Assembly: GCA_028716765.1 (NCBI GenBank)
Contig: JAQUPC010000005.1
Location: forward strand, 1-39,436
Origin: Alphaproteobacteria bacterium
GTDB lineage: Bacteria; Pseudomonadota; Alphaproteobacteria; UBA9219
Length of the DNA: 39,436 nucleotides
Direction of reading: 5' to 3'
Part shown: positions 1 to 8,572 of the stretch, piece after piece
How positions within the stretch are numbered: position 1 is the first letter of the stretch
How the letters are laid out: every line of letters begins with the position of its first letter
Notes under the pieces: generated by a model
The model's input: the letters and a program-made list of their open reading frames with translations, nothing else
Databases searched by the model: none
Told to the model about the DNA's origin: nothing
Translations under genes and position numbers: made by a program

Positions 1-1497
1 CAGTTCGGCGTAGGATTTTACGCTTCGTTCATGGTGGCGCAAATGGTGGAAGTCGCCTCGCGCAAGGCCGGAAGCGAGGAAGCCTGGTGCTGGCGCTCGG
101 ACGGAAAGGGCGAGTTCGCGATTGAGGAAGACGAGCGCAGCGAACGCGGCACGAGCGTGACGCTTTATCTCAAACAGGGCGAAGACGAATTCCTGAAAGA
201 AGACCGTCTGCGCGCCGTCATCAACCGCTACTCCGACCATATCGCGTTGCCCGTCCTGCTCAACGACGACGACAAGGCCGTCAACCGGGCAAGTGCCCTC
301 TGGCTTCGCAGCCGGAGCGAGATAACGCCCCAACAATACAAGGAATTTTATCATCATGTCGCGCATGCTTTCGAGGATCCGGCGGCCGTGATCCATTGGA
401 AGGCCGAAGGCAAGATCGAATATACGGGTCTGCTTTTTGTGCCGGGCATGAAGCCTTACGACCTGTTCGATCCGCGCCGGCAGCATGGGGGCAAGCTGTA
501 TGTAAAACGCGTGTTCATCACCGCCGACGCCGAAGGGCTGATCCCGCCCTATCTCCGCTTTTTGCGCGGCGTGGTCGATAGCGAGGACTTGCCCCTCAAC
601 GTCAGTCGCGAAATGCTGCAACACAGCCCCGTGCTGGCCAAAATCCGGCAAGGCGTCACGCGGCGCGTTCTGGGCGATCTTGTCAAACTCGCCGAGGATG
701 AAAAAGCCTATGCCGCATTTTGGGAGAATTTCGGCGCCGTCATCAAGGAAGGCCTTTACGAGGACGTCGTCCATCGCGACGAACTGCTGAAAGTCCTGCG
801 CTGCCGTTCGACGCATGGCGAAGGTTTGGTCTCGCTGGTTGAATATGCGGCGCGGATGAAGGAAGGGCAGGAATCGATTTATTACATCAACGGCGACAAC
901 GCCGAGGCCCTTGCGCGCAGCCCCCATCTCGAAGGCTTCAAGGCGCGCGGAATCGAAGTTTTGCTCCTGACGGATACGGTCGACGATTTTTGGCCGATGG
1001 CCGTCGGCGAATACGAGGGCAAGAAGTTTATGTCCGTCACCCGCGCCGAGCAGGATTTGGACAAGATCGCTCCCGTCGAAACAAAAACGGACAAGGCGAA
1101 GAAAGAAGAAGCGTCCGATCACGATCTTTCGTCTCTCATCGCTTTGATGAAGCTGACGCTGGGCGACAAGGTGAAAGACGTTCGCGCCTCGGCGCGCCTG
1201 ACGGAAAGCCCCGTTTGCCTTGCCGCCAGCGAGGGCGATATCGACATTCATCTGGAGCGCTTTTTGAAACAGCACAACCAGCTCAAAACGGTTACGCAAC
1301 GCATCCTTGAGATCAATCCCGCCCACGCGCTAATCCGCAAAATGGCGAAACGCGCCGCGGGCGAAGGCTCAAAAGCGGGGCTTGAAGACGCGGTTTGGCT
1401 GCTTCTCGATCAGGCGCGGTTGCTTGAAGGCGAAACCATCCCGGATCCCGCCGGGTTCAGCAAACGTCTGGGCGAGGTGTTGGTTAGGGTGGTGTAG
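1..1497 (+). CDS. htpG: Hsp90-family chaperone HtpG, 3' part (N-terminus outside window)
   Basis: HtpG is the bacterial Hsp90, a cytosolic ATP-dependent homodimeric chaperone. The frame is open from base 1. The first residues read QFGVGFYASFMVA, which is the end of the GHKL ATPase domain, so I infer that roughly 120 N-terminal residues lie left of the window. The middle domain is recognisable by the stretch around LYVKRVFI, PPYLRFLRGVVDSEDLPLNV and SREMLQHSPVL (about residues 165-210 of the visible part), which is highly conserved in Hsp90. The C-terminal dimerisation domain follows, ending in VLVRVV. An internal ATG at base 31 is not the true start because homology continues upstream of it. 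The gene converges on the ankyrin-like gene with only 5 bases between the stops. No clear hairpin terminator is visible there. Confidence 0.95.
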   Translation, partial: QFGVGFYASFMVAQMVEVASRKAGSEEAWCWRSDGKGEFAIEEDERSERGTSVTLYLKQGEDEFLKEDRLRAVINRYSDHIALPVLLNDDDKAVNRASALWLRSRSEITPQQYKEFYHHVAHAFEDPAAVIHWKAEGKIEYTGLLFVPGMKPYDLFDPRRQHGGKLYVKRVFITADAEGLIPPYLRFLRGVVDSEDLPLNVSREMLQHSPVLAKIRQGVTRRVLGDLVKLAEDEKAYAAFWENFGAVIKEGLYEDVVHRDELLKVLRCRSTHGEGLVSLVEYAARMKEGQESIYYINGDNAEALARSPHLEGFKARGIEVLLLTDTVDDFWPMAVGEYEGKKFMSVTRAEQDLDKIAPVETKTDKAKKEEASDHDLSSLIALMKLTLGDKVKDVRASARLTESPVCLAASEGDIDIHLERFLKQHNQLKTVTQRILEINPAHALIRKMAKRAAGEGSKAGLEDAVWLLLDQARLLEGETIPDPAGFSKRLGEVLVRVV

Positions 1498-1502
1498 TTT
1501 TT

Positions 1503-2906
1503 TTATATATCAGCTTGCATAAGATTGCTGCGCCACTTCATCGCCGTTATCGCGGCAGTCCGCTGATCATCTTCATTCAGGGGCTGAAACGAAACGATCT
1601 TATGTGCAATCGATTGCATTTTCGGCTTGAGAACAAGTCCTTTCTCAACAAGAAACGCCGCGACCGGAGTCATCGACGGAATATTTTTTTCATTCGCCGC
1701 TATCCATTCGGCAACTTCGATGAACGCCGCCTTCAATACATTTTGCTTATTGAGCAAGCCTCTTTCGTCGAGCAATTTTACCGTCCTGAGCAGATCCGCG
1801 TCTGAAATCCGATTAAAATGCCGCGCATTAATGGCACCGATAAGATATTCCGGCCTTGCCTCCGCGCCTGCATCCAAATACACAAGGCCGACGGCTGGAA
1901 TACCGTTGTCCAAAAATGCGATATCGGCTGGAGTATATCGCCTGTGTTTCCCCGCTATGACGTCGATCGGATAGCCCTGTTCAACCAGATATTTGGCGAA
2001 AGCGACCTTTTCCTCGCGATTGCCTCCCATTATGAAATCGGCCGCAACCTCATGCGCATAGCTTGTTCCGTATTTTACGGCGGGAGCCATTTCAAGTCCT
2101 CTCGCTTCAAGCCACTTGAACGCTTCAAGATCGGTATGTGCCGCGGCATTGTGCCCGGCATTCAGATCGTAATCTCCTATTACGTTTACGCTTTCCACAT
2201 AGGGAAGTGTGGCCTCCATCATGGGGAGCGCCGCGCCGGGCCGATGAAGCGGATGGGCGGCATCGACAAAATGCTGATTTTCAATTTCTACGCCTATCCC
2301 CGCAAGCAAGGGAATCATATCAGCGCGCCCCATCTGAACTGCAAGGCAGACAGTTTGTACCGTCACAAGATCCAGCGGTTTTTTTACGTGGGCGACAAGT
2401 GCCTCGAAAATCCGCATGCGCTGTTCCGGGGTATAAATGTCCAGATCAGTATTTTTCCAATGCCGCAACCTCTTTTCTTCTTCATTTTCTTTTGCGACAA
2501 CTTTACGAGGCACGCCGGCCAGGCATTCATATAAATAGGCTTTCGTGTCCTCGGCACTCTGAACATTGCACTTGATCAAAAAATCAAGCGCTCTCATCCA
2601 CATATGTTCTTCATGATAGGCACCCGAAATAACCGTGGCGTCTGCCGACTGCGCCAAATGAAGGGAGGCATCAAAAGCGCCAGCACCCACAGCAGCCATA
2701 AGAACAGTCCCGCCACCCATTCTATTTTCCGGGCCATAAATCAATTCGTCCACGTCGCCATTTGCGTCCGCGCCAAGTTTCTCCAACAACTTCATTCTTG
2801 CGACGTCGTTGTCGATGGCGGCGAGCACATATTGGGCCTGAAGACCGGCGCTAAAACGCCGGGGCAATATGGATTTCACAATTTGGAAAAAATGGTCTAT
2901 TCCCAT
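1503..2906 (-). CDS. Ankyrin-repeat-like protein of unknown function
   Basis: A 467-residue protein with no signal peptide or membrane segment that I can see. Several stretches resemble degenerate ankyrin repeats: around residues 28-48 (AAIDNDVARMKLLEKLGADA), around TVLMAAVGAGAFDASLHLAQ, and later around HTDLEAFKWLEARGLE and FAKYLVEQGYPIDV. Loops between them are longer than in canonical 33-residue repeats, so this is an inference from pattern and not a firm family call. Ankyrin repeats normally mediate protein-protein contacts; no enzymatic motif is visible. The start has a good ribosome site (AAGGA about 9 bases upstream) and the upstream region is AT-rich. The gene is more AT-rich than its neighbours and stands alone, convergent with htpG, which fits recent acquisition. 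The partner or target is unknown. Confidence 0.75.
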   Translation of the reverse strand: MGIDHFFQIVKSILPRRFSAGLQAQYVLAAIDNDVARMKLLEKLGADANGDVDELIYGPENRMGGGTVLMAAVGAGAFDASLHLAQSADATVISGAYHEEHMWMRALDFLIKCNVQSAEDTKAYLYECLAGVPRKVVAKENEEEKRLRHWKNTDLDIYTPEQRMRIFEALVAHVKKPLDLVTVQTVCLAVQMGRADMIPLLAGIGVEIENQHFVDAAHPLHRPGAALPMMEATLPYVESVNVIGDYDLNAGHNAAAHTDLEAFKWLEARGLEMAPAVKYGTSYAHEVAADFIMGGNREEKVAFAKYLVEQGYPIDVIAGKHRRYTPADIAFLDNGIPAVGLVYLDAGAEARPEYLIGAINARHFNRISDADLLRTVKLLDERGLLNKQNVLKAAFIEVAEWIAANEKNIPSMTPVAAFLVEKGLVLKPKMQSIAHKIVSFQPLNEDDQRTAAITAMKWRSNLMQADI

Positions 2907-2929
2907 TTTTTTACATCCTTATACAAAAA

Positions 2930-2959
2930 TTTATAAAAAGCGGCTTCGAACTTAAACAA
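2930..2959 (-). promoter_or_regulatory. Possible promoter of the ankyrin-like gene
   Basis: On the minus strand a TTGTTT box (2959-2954) lies 18 bases before TATAAA (2935-2930), about 24 bases upstream of the start codon at 2906. The match to sigma-70 consensus is moderate. Confidence 0.35.
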
Positions 2960-3156
2960 GTTACTGTTTCATCGTTATTACTAAACTATATATCCTTCTC
3001 CAATTTGGTGTCCAGATATATATATATTTTCACACCACACCCTTTGATAAATTGTTTATTTTTATCAACGCGTTAAGTCGCGATCCTGCACCGCCATCAG
3101 TTAATGGATGGGTAACGTGCTGGCGAAAGTGGTCTAGGGCGAAACGGTCTTTCGCT
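2960..3156. other. AT-rich intergenic stretch without genes
   Basis: This stretch between the ankyrin-like promoter and the stop of the MuiA-like gene has no credible ORF. It holds a short AT dinucleotide run (about 3016-3027) and, at its left-gene end, a 6-bp hairpin GCGAAA/TTTCGC (3139-3144 and 3150-3155) just past the stop of the MuiA-like gene. That hairpin could be a weak terminator but lacks a T-tract. Confidence 0.5.
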
Positions 3157-4923
3157 CTAAAACTCCGGCATGCGCTTTTCTTTGGGATATTTGACGCTAA
3201 AAGCTAAATCGAAAGTTTTTTCTTCCTGCGGCTGAAAATCCGCCGTCCACGTCAAAACGCCCTGGCGGTCTTCCTTGTCTTTCACATAGCCCTTGGTGGT
3301 CGAGTCGTCGATCAGCCTGACCTTTACGTCGGGGTCGCGCGATACGGGGTATTGGTCAAGGACGGTGATGCGCAACGGCGACTTATGAAGATTTTTAATC
3401 TTCGAACGGAAATAGCGTTCGGCCGTGATGTCGCCGACGTAAACGAGCGCGGGGTTGTTTTGCTCCTGTTTGATCTTTTGATAACTGACGGTAATGCGGT
3501 CATCGACGCCGAACGACAAATCCGTCGCTTCATCGGGCCTTAAAAATTGCATATCGGAATTGCCGATAAACGCGCCGTCACGGTATTTGGCGACGTGCCC
3601 CGGAATAACGGGATACTTTTCCTTATTCGTGACCTTGGCGAACAAATAGGCCTGCTCGCCAAGCCGGGGCGTGGCCTGAACGTTCATATCGGCCTTCATC
3701 GTCTGGGCGCCCACAAAGAACTTCGAAGGCTCGGCAATGGACTTGAGATCGACCCGGCCCGGCACATGGAACTCGGCCGTATAACCGGTGGCGACAAGCT
3801 TCATGGGTTCCGGCTCAGCGGCAACGGGTTCGTTTTTGGCAGCCATGCTGCCCGGGTGCGCGCCACCGGCGGCATCCATATTCGTCATCATGTAAGGAGC
3901 CGCACGCCCTACCTTTGCCGTCTCGGCGCTCATAAAAGTGGCCTGACGCATCATTTCGACCGGTTGAATATACCATTCCTGCATCTTGGGCATTTCCGTG
4001 CCCAATTCCGGCCGCGCCGTCGAGAACACCAGCTCGATCCCCTGCCAATCCTCCCCCGTTTGCTGAGACACGCGGCCATACTGCTCGAGCCTCAGTTCGG
4101 CCTTGTCGGTGCTCAGGCGGGCATCGTAAATGGGCCGCCACGATACGCCGTTGACCTGATAGTTGATCGTAAAATTGAACTCGGTTTCGTCCCGGGCCTC
4201 GACATGAACGATAACCTGACGTCGCTCCCGTTTCGCCGTCTTGATCTGGTTATATTCCTTTTCCAGTTTGGCGATTTCCTGATCGATCTCGCGGGCGGCG
4301 ATGTTTTTCGTCACAAGCGCTTTCTGCGTCTCGGCCATCCCCGTTTGCAGCGCGCCCCAAGCCTGAGGCCATTTTTCCGGCAGTAGATCCAATGTTCTCG
4401 GGTTCAAATCCTGCTGCATAGCGGGCATAGCTGGATTCATCATGCCGCGCTGCGGACCAGCGGGCTGCGACATTTCCGTTTGGAACGCCTGGCCTTTCGG
4501 GCTGAAGGCAAGATGTTCGATAAAGCCGGCGCGCGTCTGCAACGCCTTCAGTTCGGCGTCGTTCATAGCTTTTTCGTCGCGCTTGGCCTGAAGGGCTTTG
4601 GCCTTTTCCTGTTCCGCCGCCGCGGCCAATTCCGACAAATAGAGGCGTTTGACATCGACCGAACCTATCTTGACGGCCGCCGAAGCCGTGCCCTGCACGC
4701 GCAAGGAAGCTTCGTCGAATCCCGCGGGCAAATCGCCGATGACGAGCACATGAGCGCCGGCAGGAACCCGGGCGCTTCCTGCGCGGGTCACGGCGGCCCT
4801 GTCGGCAAAAACCGTGACCGATGAGACTTTGCTTCCGGTCTCGATCGTGTTCGCAAGAACGCGGCCGGGCGCAACGACGGCCAGCAGACAAACCACGGCG
4901 ATCGTTTTTGTCGTCATGTGCAT
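3157..4923 (-). CDS. MuiA-like exported protein (DUF4140/DUF4139 type)
   Basis: A 588-residue protein of the family often labelled mucoidy inhibitor A. An N-terminal signal peptide (basic start, hydrophobic core AVVCLLAVVAP, likely cleavage near residue 24) suggests export to the periplasm. The N-terminal domain (about 30-130) has the family pattern SSVTVFADRAAVTRAG and DLPAGFDEASLRVQG. A charged coiled-coil region follows (about 200-235, LEKEYNQIKTAKRERRQ). The C-terminal domain starts at NFTINYQVNGVSWRPIYDAR and runs to the end, with GEDWQGIELVFSTARP. The molecular role of the family is not established. Start choice: AGGAG lies about 9 bases before ATG at 4923; a second ATG is two codons in. 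It is 55 bases downstream of popZ on the same strand and may be cotranscribed. Confidence 0.85.
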   Translation of the reverse strand: MHMTTKTIAVVCLLAVVAPGRVLANTIETGSKVSSVTVFADRAAVTRAGSARVPAGAHVLVIGDLPAGFDEASLRVQGTASAAVKIGSVDVKRLYLSELAAAAEQEKAKALQAKRDEKAMNDAELKALQTRAGFIEHLAFSPKGQAFQTEMSQPAGPQRGMMNPAMPAMQQDLNPRTLDLLPEKWPQAWGALQTGMAETQKALVTKNIAAREIDQEIAKLEKEYNQIKTAKRERRQVIVHVEARDETEFNFTINYQVNGVSWRPIYDARLSTDKAELRLEQYGRVSQQTGEDWQGIELVFSTARPELGTEMPKMQEWYIQPVEMMRQATFMSAETAKVGRAAPYMMTNMDAAGGAHPGSMAAKNEPVAAEPEPMKLVATGYTAEFHVPGRVDLKSIAEPSKFFVGAQTMKADMNVQATPRLGEQAYLFAKVTNKEKYPVIPGHVAKYRDGAFIGNSDMQFLRPDEATDLSFGVDDRITVSYQKIKQEQNNPALVYVGDITAERYFRSKIKNLHKSPLRITVLDQYPVSRDPDVKVRLIDDSTTKGYVKDKEDRQGVLTWTADFQPQEEKTFDLAFSVKYPKEKRMPEF

Positions 4924-4978
4924 AATCGGGGACTCCTGACGTGAGGGGAAGAGCCAAGCCTTTAGCGGAAAAGATTTT

Positions 4979-5536
4979 TCAGTCCGACGCGTGGCGAACG
5001 ATGCGTTCGATCTCTTTCTGAACCGCGCGCTCGACGATAGCGGGAAGGTGGCTGTCCAACCATTCCTTAAGCATCGGCTTAATGAGGTCTACCACCATAT
5101 CTTCAAGCGTGCGCATCCCGTTCCCGAGCGGCGTGCCGATCGGAACGGAAGCAGCCATCCGCTCGATTTGCAGCGTGCTGGTTAGCGTCGCCAAAGAAGC
5201 TACCGTGGCCGAAGCGGCGCGCTCGGAAATCAGGGTCTCCTGTTCCGGCGACACCGGTTCCGGCTCAAACATCGGCGGTGGCGGCGGAGGTGGCGGTGGT
5301 GGTGGGGGCGCGGGAGGTTCAGGCTCCGGCTGCGGCGGGGGCGCAGAGGCGGCAAGATCGACGATGGAACCGTCGTCCTGCACCATCTGGGTTAATTCCA
5401 GAACATCTTCTTCCTTTGCCGGAGGGGCAGGCTCTGCCGTAGGCTCCTTCTCATCCGCAATAATTTTGCGGATAGAGGCCAGGATTTCCTCCATTGTCGG
5501 TTCAGACTGGTTCTTACCGTCTTTGTTGTCGGCCAT
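4979..5536 (-). CDS. popZ: PopZ-like polar organising protein (DUF2497)
   Basis: PopZ self-assembles at the cell pole in alphaproteobacteria and anchors the ParB-parS centromere complex and other polar partners. This 185-residue protein has the diagnostic N-terminal helix MEEILASIRKIIADE (residues 15-29), an acidic and proline-rich central region, and the C-terminal helical oligomerisation part (LEDMVVDLIKPMLKEWLD and the following IVERAVQKEIERIV). The central linker contains 12 consecutive prolines (codons at 5273-5308), which makes it unusually rich in proline. These three parts and the length match the family. Assignment of function rests on family knowledge. It is upstream of the MuiA-like gene on the same strand, and divergent from the bacteriohemerythrin gene across 194 bases. 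Confidence 0.88.
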   Translation of the reverse strand: MADNKDGKNQSEPTMEEILASIRKIIADEKEPTAEPAPPAKEEDVLELTQMVQDDGSIVDLAASAPPPQPEPEPPAPPPPPPPPPPPPMFEPEPVSPEQETLISERAASATVASLATLTSTLQIERMAASVPIGTPLGNGMRTLEDMVVDLIKPMLKEWLDSHLPAIVERAVQKEIERIVRHASD

Positions 5537-5730
5537 GGCTCGAATCGTGGGTTCGGGAACGAGAAGTTAAGTTTATCGTGTTATTAAGGCTTTGCAAGCC
5601 GGAAGAATTCCCCCGCAACAGCATTATTTCAGGCAACGGATTGTCACAATCGCCTGCCGGTGTTAGCTAAGATGCATAAGAGCAAATCAACCACCTCCCT
5701 CCATCAGCACCCCAAACGGTAGGGTATAAT

Positions 5731-6144
5731 ATGAGCAACGATCTATATATCGTTTGGAACAAGGAAAACGATCTGGGGATTCCCATCATAGACGAACAGC
5801 ATAGAGGGCTGGTTTCAGCGATTAATTCTTATCATTACTTTATCAAGGAAGGTAAAGGCGTTGAGATGGTCAAGCCTATTATCATGACCCTTGTGCAATA
5901 TATTGACGTTCACTTTCGCACCGAAGAGCCCTTGATGAAAGATTCGGGCTACCCAGGCTATGACGATCATATCCGGATGCACCGCAAATTGACTATTAAG
6001 ACGGAAGACATCGCCCGTGAATCCATCAATGCAGGAAACGCATATATCGCTCTGGATTTTCTAAAGGATTGGTGGCTGGGCCACATCAACAGCATCGACC
6101 GGCAATATGCGCCTTATGTCAAAAAGATGCTCGGCATCGGCTAG
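5731..6144 (+). CDS. Bacteriohemerythrin
   Basis: A 137-residue single-domain hemerythrin, a cytosolic four-helix bundle that binds O2 at a di-iron centre and may act as an oxygen carrier, buffer or sensor. All expected ligands are visible: His24 (IIDEQH), His61 and Glu65 (HFRTE), His80 and His84 (DDHIRMH), and His118 with Asp123 (GHINSID). The YPGYDDH and WWLGHI contexts are typical for the bacterial family, as is the length. The ribosome site is GGTAGGG just upstream. It is monocistronic by position: popZ diverges on the left and the sugar-epimerase gene converges on the right with 6 bases between stops. No chemotaxis or signalling domain is attached, so a sensory role is not indicated by this gene alone. 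Confidence 0.92.
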   Translation: MSNDLYIVWNKENDLGIPIIDEQHRGLVSAINSYHYFIKEGKGVEMVKPIIMTLVQYIDVHFRTEEPLMKDSGYPGYDDHIRMHRKLTIKTEDIARESINAGNAYIALDFLKDWWLGHINSIDRQYAPYVKKMLGIG

Positions 6145-6150
6145 GCGCGT

Positions 6151-7131
6151 TCACGCCTTGTGATATTCCCTGTACCATTCCACGAAGCGCGGAACGCCCT
6201 CGGAAATGACGGTTTTAGGCTGATAATCAAAATCCCGCGTGCTGGCCGCGATGTCGGCGAACGTCTCCGGCACATCGCCGGGCTGCATGGGCTGGAAATC
6301 ATATTCGACTTTTTTGCCGAGCGCCTTCTCCAGAGCAGCCACGAAATCCATAAGATTTTCGGCATGCGAATTGCCGAGATTGTAAAGCCGCGCCGGCGGC
6401 GTTCCGCCTTCGTCAACCGGCGGGCGCTCCATAACGGCGAGAACGCCGGTTATGATATCGTCGATAAAGGTGAAGTCGCGCCGCATCTTGCCGTGATTGA
6501 AAACGCGTATAGGCTCTCCGGCCAGAATCTGACGCGTGAAGATATAAGCCGCCATGTCGGGCCTTCCCCACGGCCCGTAAACCGTGAAAAAGCGCAGCCC
6601 GGTACACGGCAAGTGATAAAGGTGAGCGTAGGTCCATGCCATCAATTCGCCGGAACGTTTGGTCGCGGCATAGATCGAAATAGGCTTCTCAACGGGGTCT
6701 TCGACGGCAAACGGCGTTTTGGTATTGCCGCCGTAAACGGAGGACGAGCTCGCATAAACGAAGTGCTTGAGCTTCGGCAGATGAAGTGCGAACTCCAGCA
6801 TCACCACTTGCCCCATGACGTTCGACTCGACGTAGGCGTACGGGTTGATAAGCGAATAGCGGACGCCCGCCTGCGCCGCGAGATGAACGACGTGAGTGAT
6901 GTCCGCGTTCGCCGCCGCCAGTTCGAGCATCGCCGTCTTGTCGGCAATGTTCAGCTTATGAAACCGGAAGTTTTTTTGCGCCTGCAGGAGCGCAAGGCGC
7001 GCTTCTTTCAATTTCACGTCGTAATATTCGCTCAGATTATCGACGCCGATAACCGTTTCCCCGCGCGCCAACAGAGCCCGGGCCACATGAAAACCGATAA
7101 AGCCTGCGGCTCCGGTCACCAAAACGGGCAT
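6151..7131 (-). CDS. UDP-sugar 4-epimerase (UDP-glucuronate 4-epimerase type, SDR family)
   Basis: A 326-residue extended short-chain dehydrogenase/epimerase. The NAD-binding glycine motif is GAAGFIG (residues 7-13). The catalytic triad region shows SSSSVYGG and the YAATK motif (Tyr and Lys). The tract around VRYSLINPYAYVESN and TVYGPWGRPDMA is typical of UDP-glucuronate 4-epimerases of the LpsL/CapI type, which make UDP-galacturonate for lipopolysaccharide or capsule. The start ATG overlaps the stop of the upstream dehydrogenase gene by one base (TAATG at 7129-7133), so the two are almost certainly cotranslated. The upstream enzyme makes a nucleotide-linked uronic acid and this one would epimerise it. 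Whether the substrate is UDP-GlcA or an N-acetylated form cannot be decided by eye. Confidence 0.88.
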   Translation of the reverse strand: MPVLVTGAAGFIGFHVARALLARGETVIGVDNLSEYYDVKLKEARLALLQAQKNFRFHKLNIADKTAMLELAAANADITHVVHLAAQAGVRYSLINPYAYVESNVMGQVVMLEFALHLPKLKHFVYASSSSVYGGNTKTPFAVEDPVEKPISIYAATKRSGELMAWTYAHLYHLPCTGLRFFTVYGPWGRPDMAAYIFTRQILAGEPIRVFNHGKMRRDFTFIDDIITGVLAVMERPPVDEGGTPPARLYNLGNSHAENLMDFVAALEKALGKKVEYDFQPMQPGDVPETFADIAASTRDFDYQPKTVISEGVPRFVEWYREYHKA

Positions 7132-8438
7132 TACAGACTCCAGTAGCGCAAGCCGCGCGGCAGCTTGTCCCGGTCAAGAACGGACTTGACGTCGATAACG
7201 TATCCGTCCGGCAACAACTTTGGCCAATAACTTGCCAAATCGTCCATCAGCGCGCGATGCGGAACCGCCAGAACGATGGCGTCCAGTTTCGACAGCGCTT
7301 CCTTGTCGCAAAGTTCGATCCCGTATTCGTGCCGCGCATGGGCCGGATCGGCCACGGGATCATGCACCAGAACCTCGATCCCGAACGAGTGCAGTTCGCG
7401 CACGATGTCCGGCACGCGGCTGTTGCGGAGATCGCGAACGTTCTCTTTAAAAGCGAGGCCGAGAATGCCGACGCGCGCGCTTTCCCGCAAATGGCCCCCG
7501 TTGATCAGCAGCTTGACGATCTTTTGGGCGATAAAGACGGGCATGCCGTCATTAATGCGGCGTCCCGCCAATATAACCTGCGGATGGTAGCCGAGTTCCT
7601 CCGCCCGCGCGGTCAGGTAATAGGGATCGACGCCGATGCAATGCCCGCCGACAAGGCCGGGGGTGAACTTCAGGAAGTTCCACTTCGTTCCCGCCGCCTC
7701 CAGCACGTCGTGCGTGCGAATGCCGAGCCGGTCGCAAATAATCGCGATCTCGTTCATCAGGGCGACGTTGAGATCGCGTTGCGTGTTTTCGATCACCTTG
7801 GCGGCCTCGGCCACGCGGATGTTGGCGGCGCGGTGCACGCCCGCCGTAATGATTTTGCCGTAAACGGCTTCCACGCGATCAAGGCTTTCTTCGTCCTCGG
7901 CGCTGATCACCTTGATGATCGTTTCAAGCTGGTTGACCTTGTCGCCGGGATTTATGCGCTCCGGCGAGTAGCCAAGCTTGAAATCGACGCCTTGCTTCAG
8001 GCCGGATAGGTAAGCTATCTCCCGGCCGCAAAGTTCTTCGGTCAGCCCCGGATAAACCGTCGATTCAAAAACGACAAGCGGCACCAATCCCTTATTGCCG
8101 CCCGCTTTTTTACGCTGCTTGAGCACCTCGCCGATCGTCTTGCAGGCGCCAAGAACGGGGCGCAGATCGGGGCGCTTGGCCTGATCGATAGGCGTCGGCA
8201 CCGTGACGATAAAAAAGGTGCAATCTTTAAGGTCTTCGGCACGATCCGTTATGCGCGCGCGCGTGGCTCCCAGCGCGGCGTCTTCGGTCTCGCCGGTCCA
8301 GTCGTGGCCTTTGCGCAAGGCTTCGACGCGCCGTGAATCGATATCGAAACCGACAACCGTTTCAAAATGCTTCGCCAGCCCTATAAGCAGCGGTAACCCG
8401 ACATACCCAAGGCCCAGTACCGAGATTTTTTCCTGCAT
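7131..8438 (-). CDS. Nucleotide-sugar 6-dehydrogenase (TviB/WbpO type)
   Basis: A 435-residue UDP-sugar dehydrogenase that oxidises C6 of a nucleotide sugar to the uronic acid in two NAD-dependent steps. The N-terminus is a Rossmann fold (VLGLGYVGLPL, residues 6-16). The catalytic cysteine is in GGHCIGVDPYYL, and FKENVRDLRNS marks the C-terminal domain. The GGHCIGVDPYYL form is the one seen in the UDP-N-acetylhexosamine dehydrogenases TviB, WbpO and WbpA; UDP-glucose dehydrogenases usually read differently. The frame is open to 8600, but the conserved protein begins at MQEKISVLGLG (ATG 8438) with GAAGGA just upstream, so the shorter start is used. It is followed by the epimerase gene with a one-base overlap, forming a two-gene uronic-sugar module for surface polysaccharide. 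Confidence 0.9.
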   Translation of the reverse strand: MQEKISVLGLGYVGLPLLIGLAKHFETVVGFDIDSRRVEALRKGHDWTGETEDAALGATRARITDRAEDLKDCTFFIVTVPTPIDQAKRPDLRPVLGACKTIGEVLKQRKKAGGNKGLVPLVVFESTVYPGLTEELCGREIAYLSGLKQGVDFKLGYSPERINPGDKVNQLETIIKVISAEDEESLDRVEAVYGKIITAGVHRAANIRVAEAAKVIENTQRDLNVALMNEIAIICDRLGIRTHDVLEAAGTKWNFLKFTPGLVGGHCIGVDPYYLTARAEELGYHPQVILAGRRINDGMPVFIAQKIVKLLINGGHLRESARVGILGLAFKENVRDLRNSRVPDIVRELHSFGIEVLVHDPVADPAHARHEYGIELCDKEALSKLDAIVLAVPHRALMDDLASYWPKLLPDGYVIDVKSVLDRDKLPRGLRYWSL

Positions 8439-8572
8439 GGTTCCTTCAAGAGATAAGAATATAATCGAGGAATTCTCTGGAATCCCGTTCGCCAGATGGA
8501 TAAAACACCAGCTTGCGCTTGGCAAATGGTAATTAGGACCGCAACATAATCCAAGCCTATAGTGCGACTTAC

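Noticed and set aside
3016..3027. AT dinucleotide run as an origin or integration site
   Set aside because: Too short, with no DnaA boxes, attachment repeats or integrase nearby.
3547..4386. Plus-strand ORF of 279 codons opposite the MuiA-like gene
   Set aside because: His/Arg/Leu-rich shadow without family features; the minus-strand protein has a signal peptide and conserved domains.
5082..5570. Plus-strand glycine/serine-rich ORF of 162 codons opposite popZ
   Set aside because: It is the antisense shadow of the proline-rich linker of popZ; the popZ protein has conserved N- and C-terminal parts.
5725..5730. TATAAT directly before the bacteriohemerythrin ATG
   Set aside because: A -10 box touching the start codon cannot give a transcript containing the start; a chance match.
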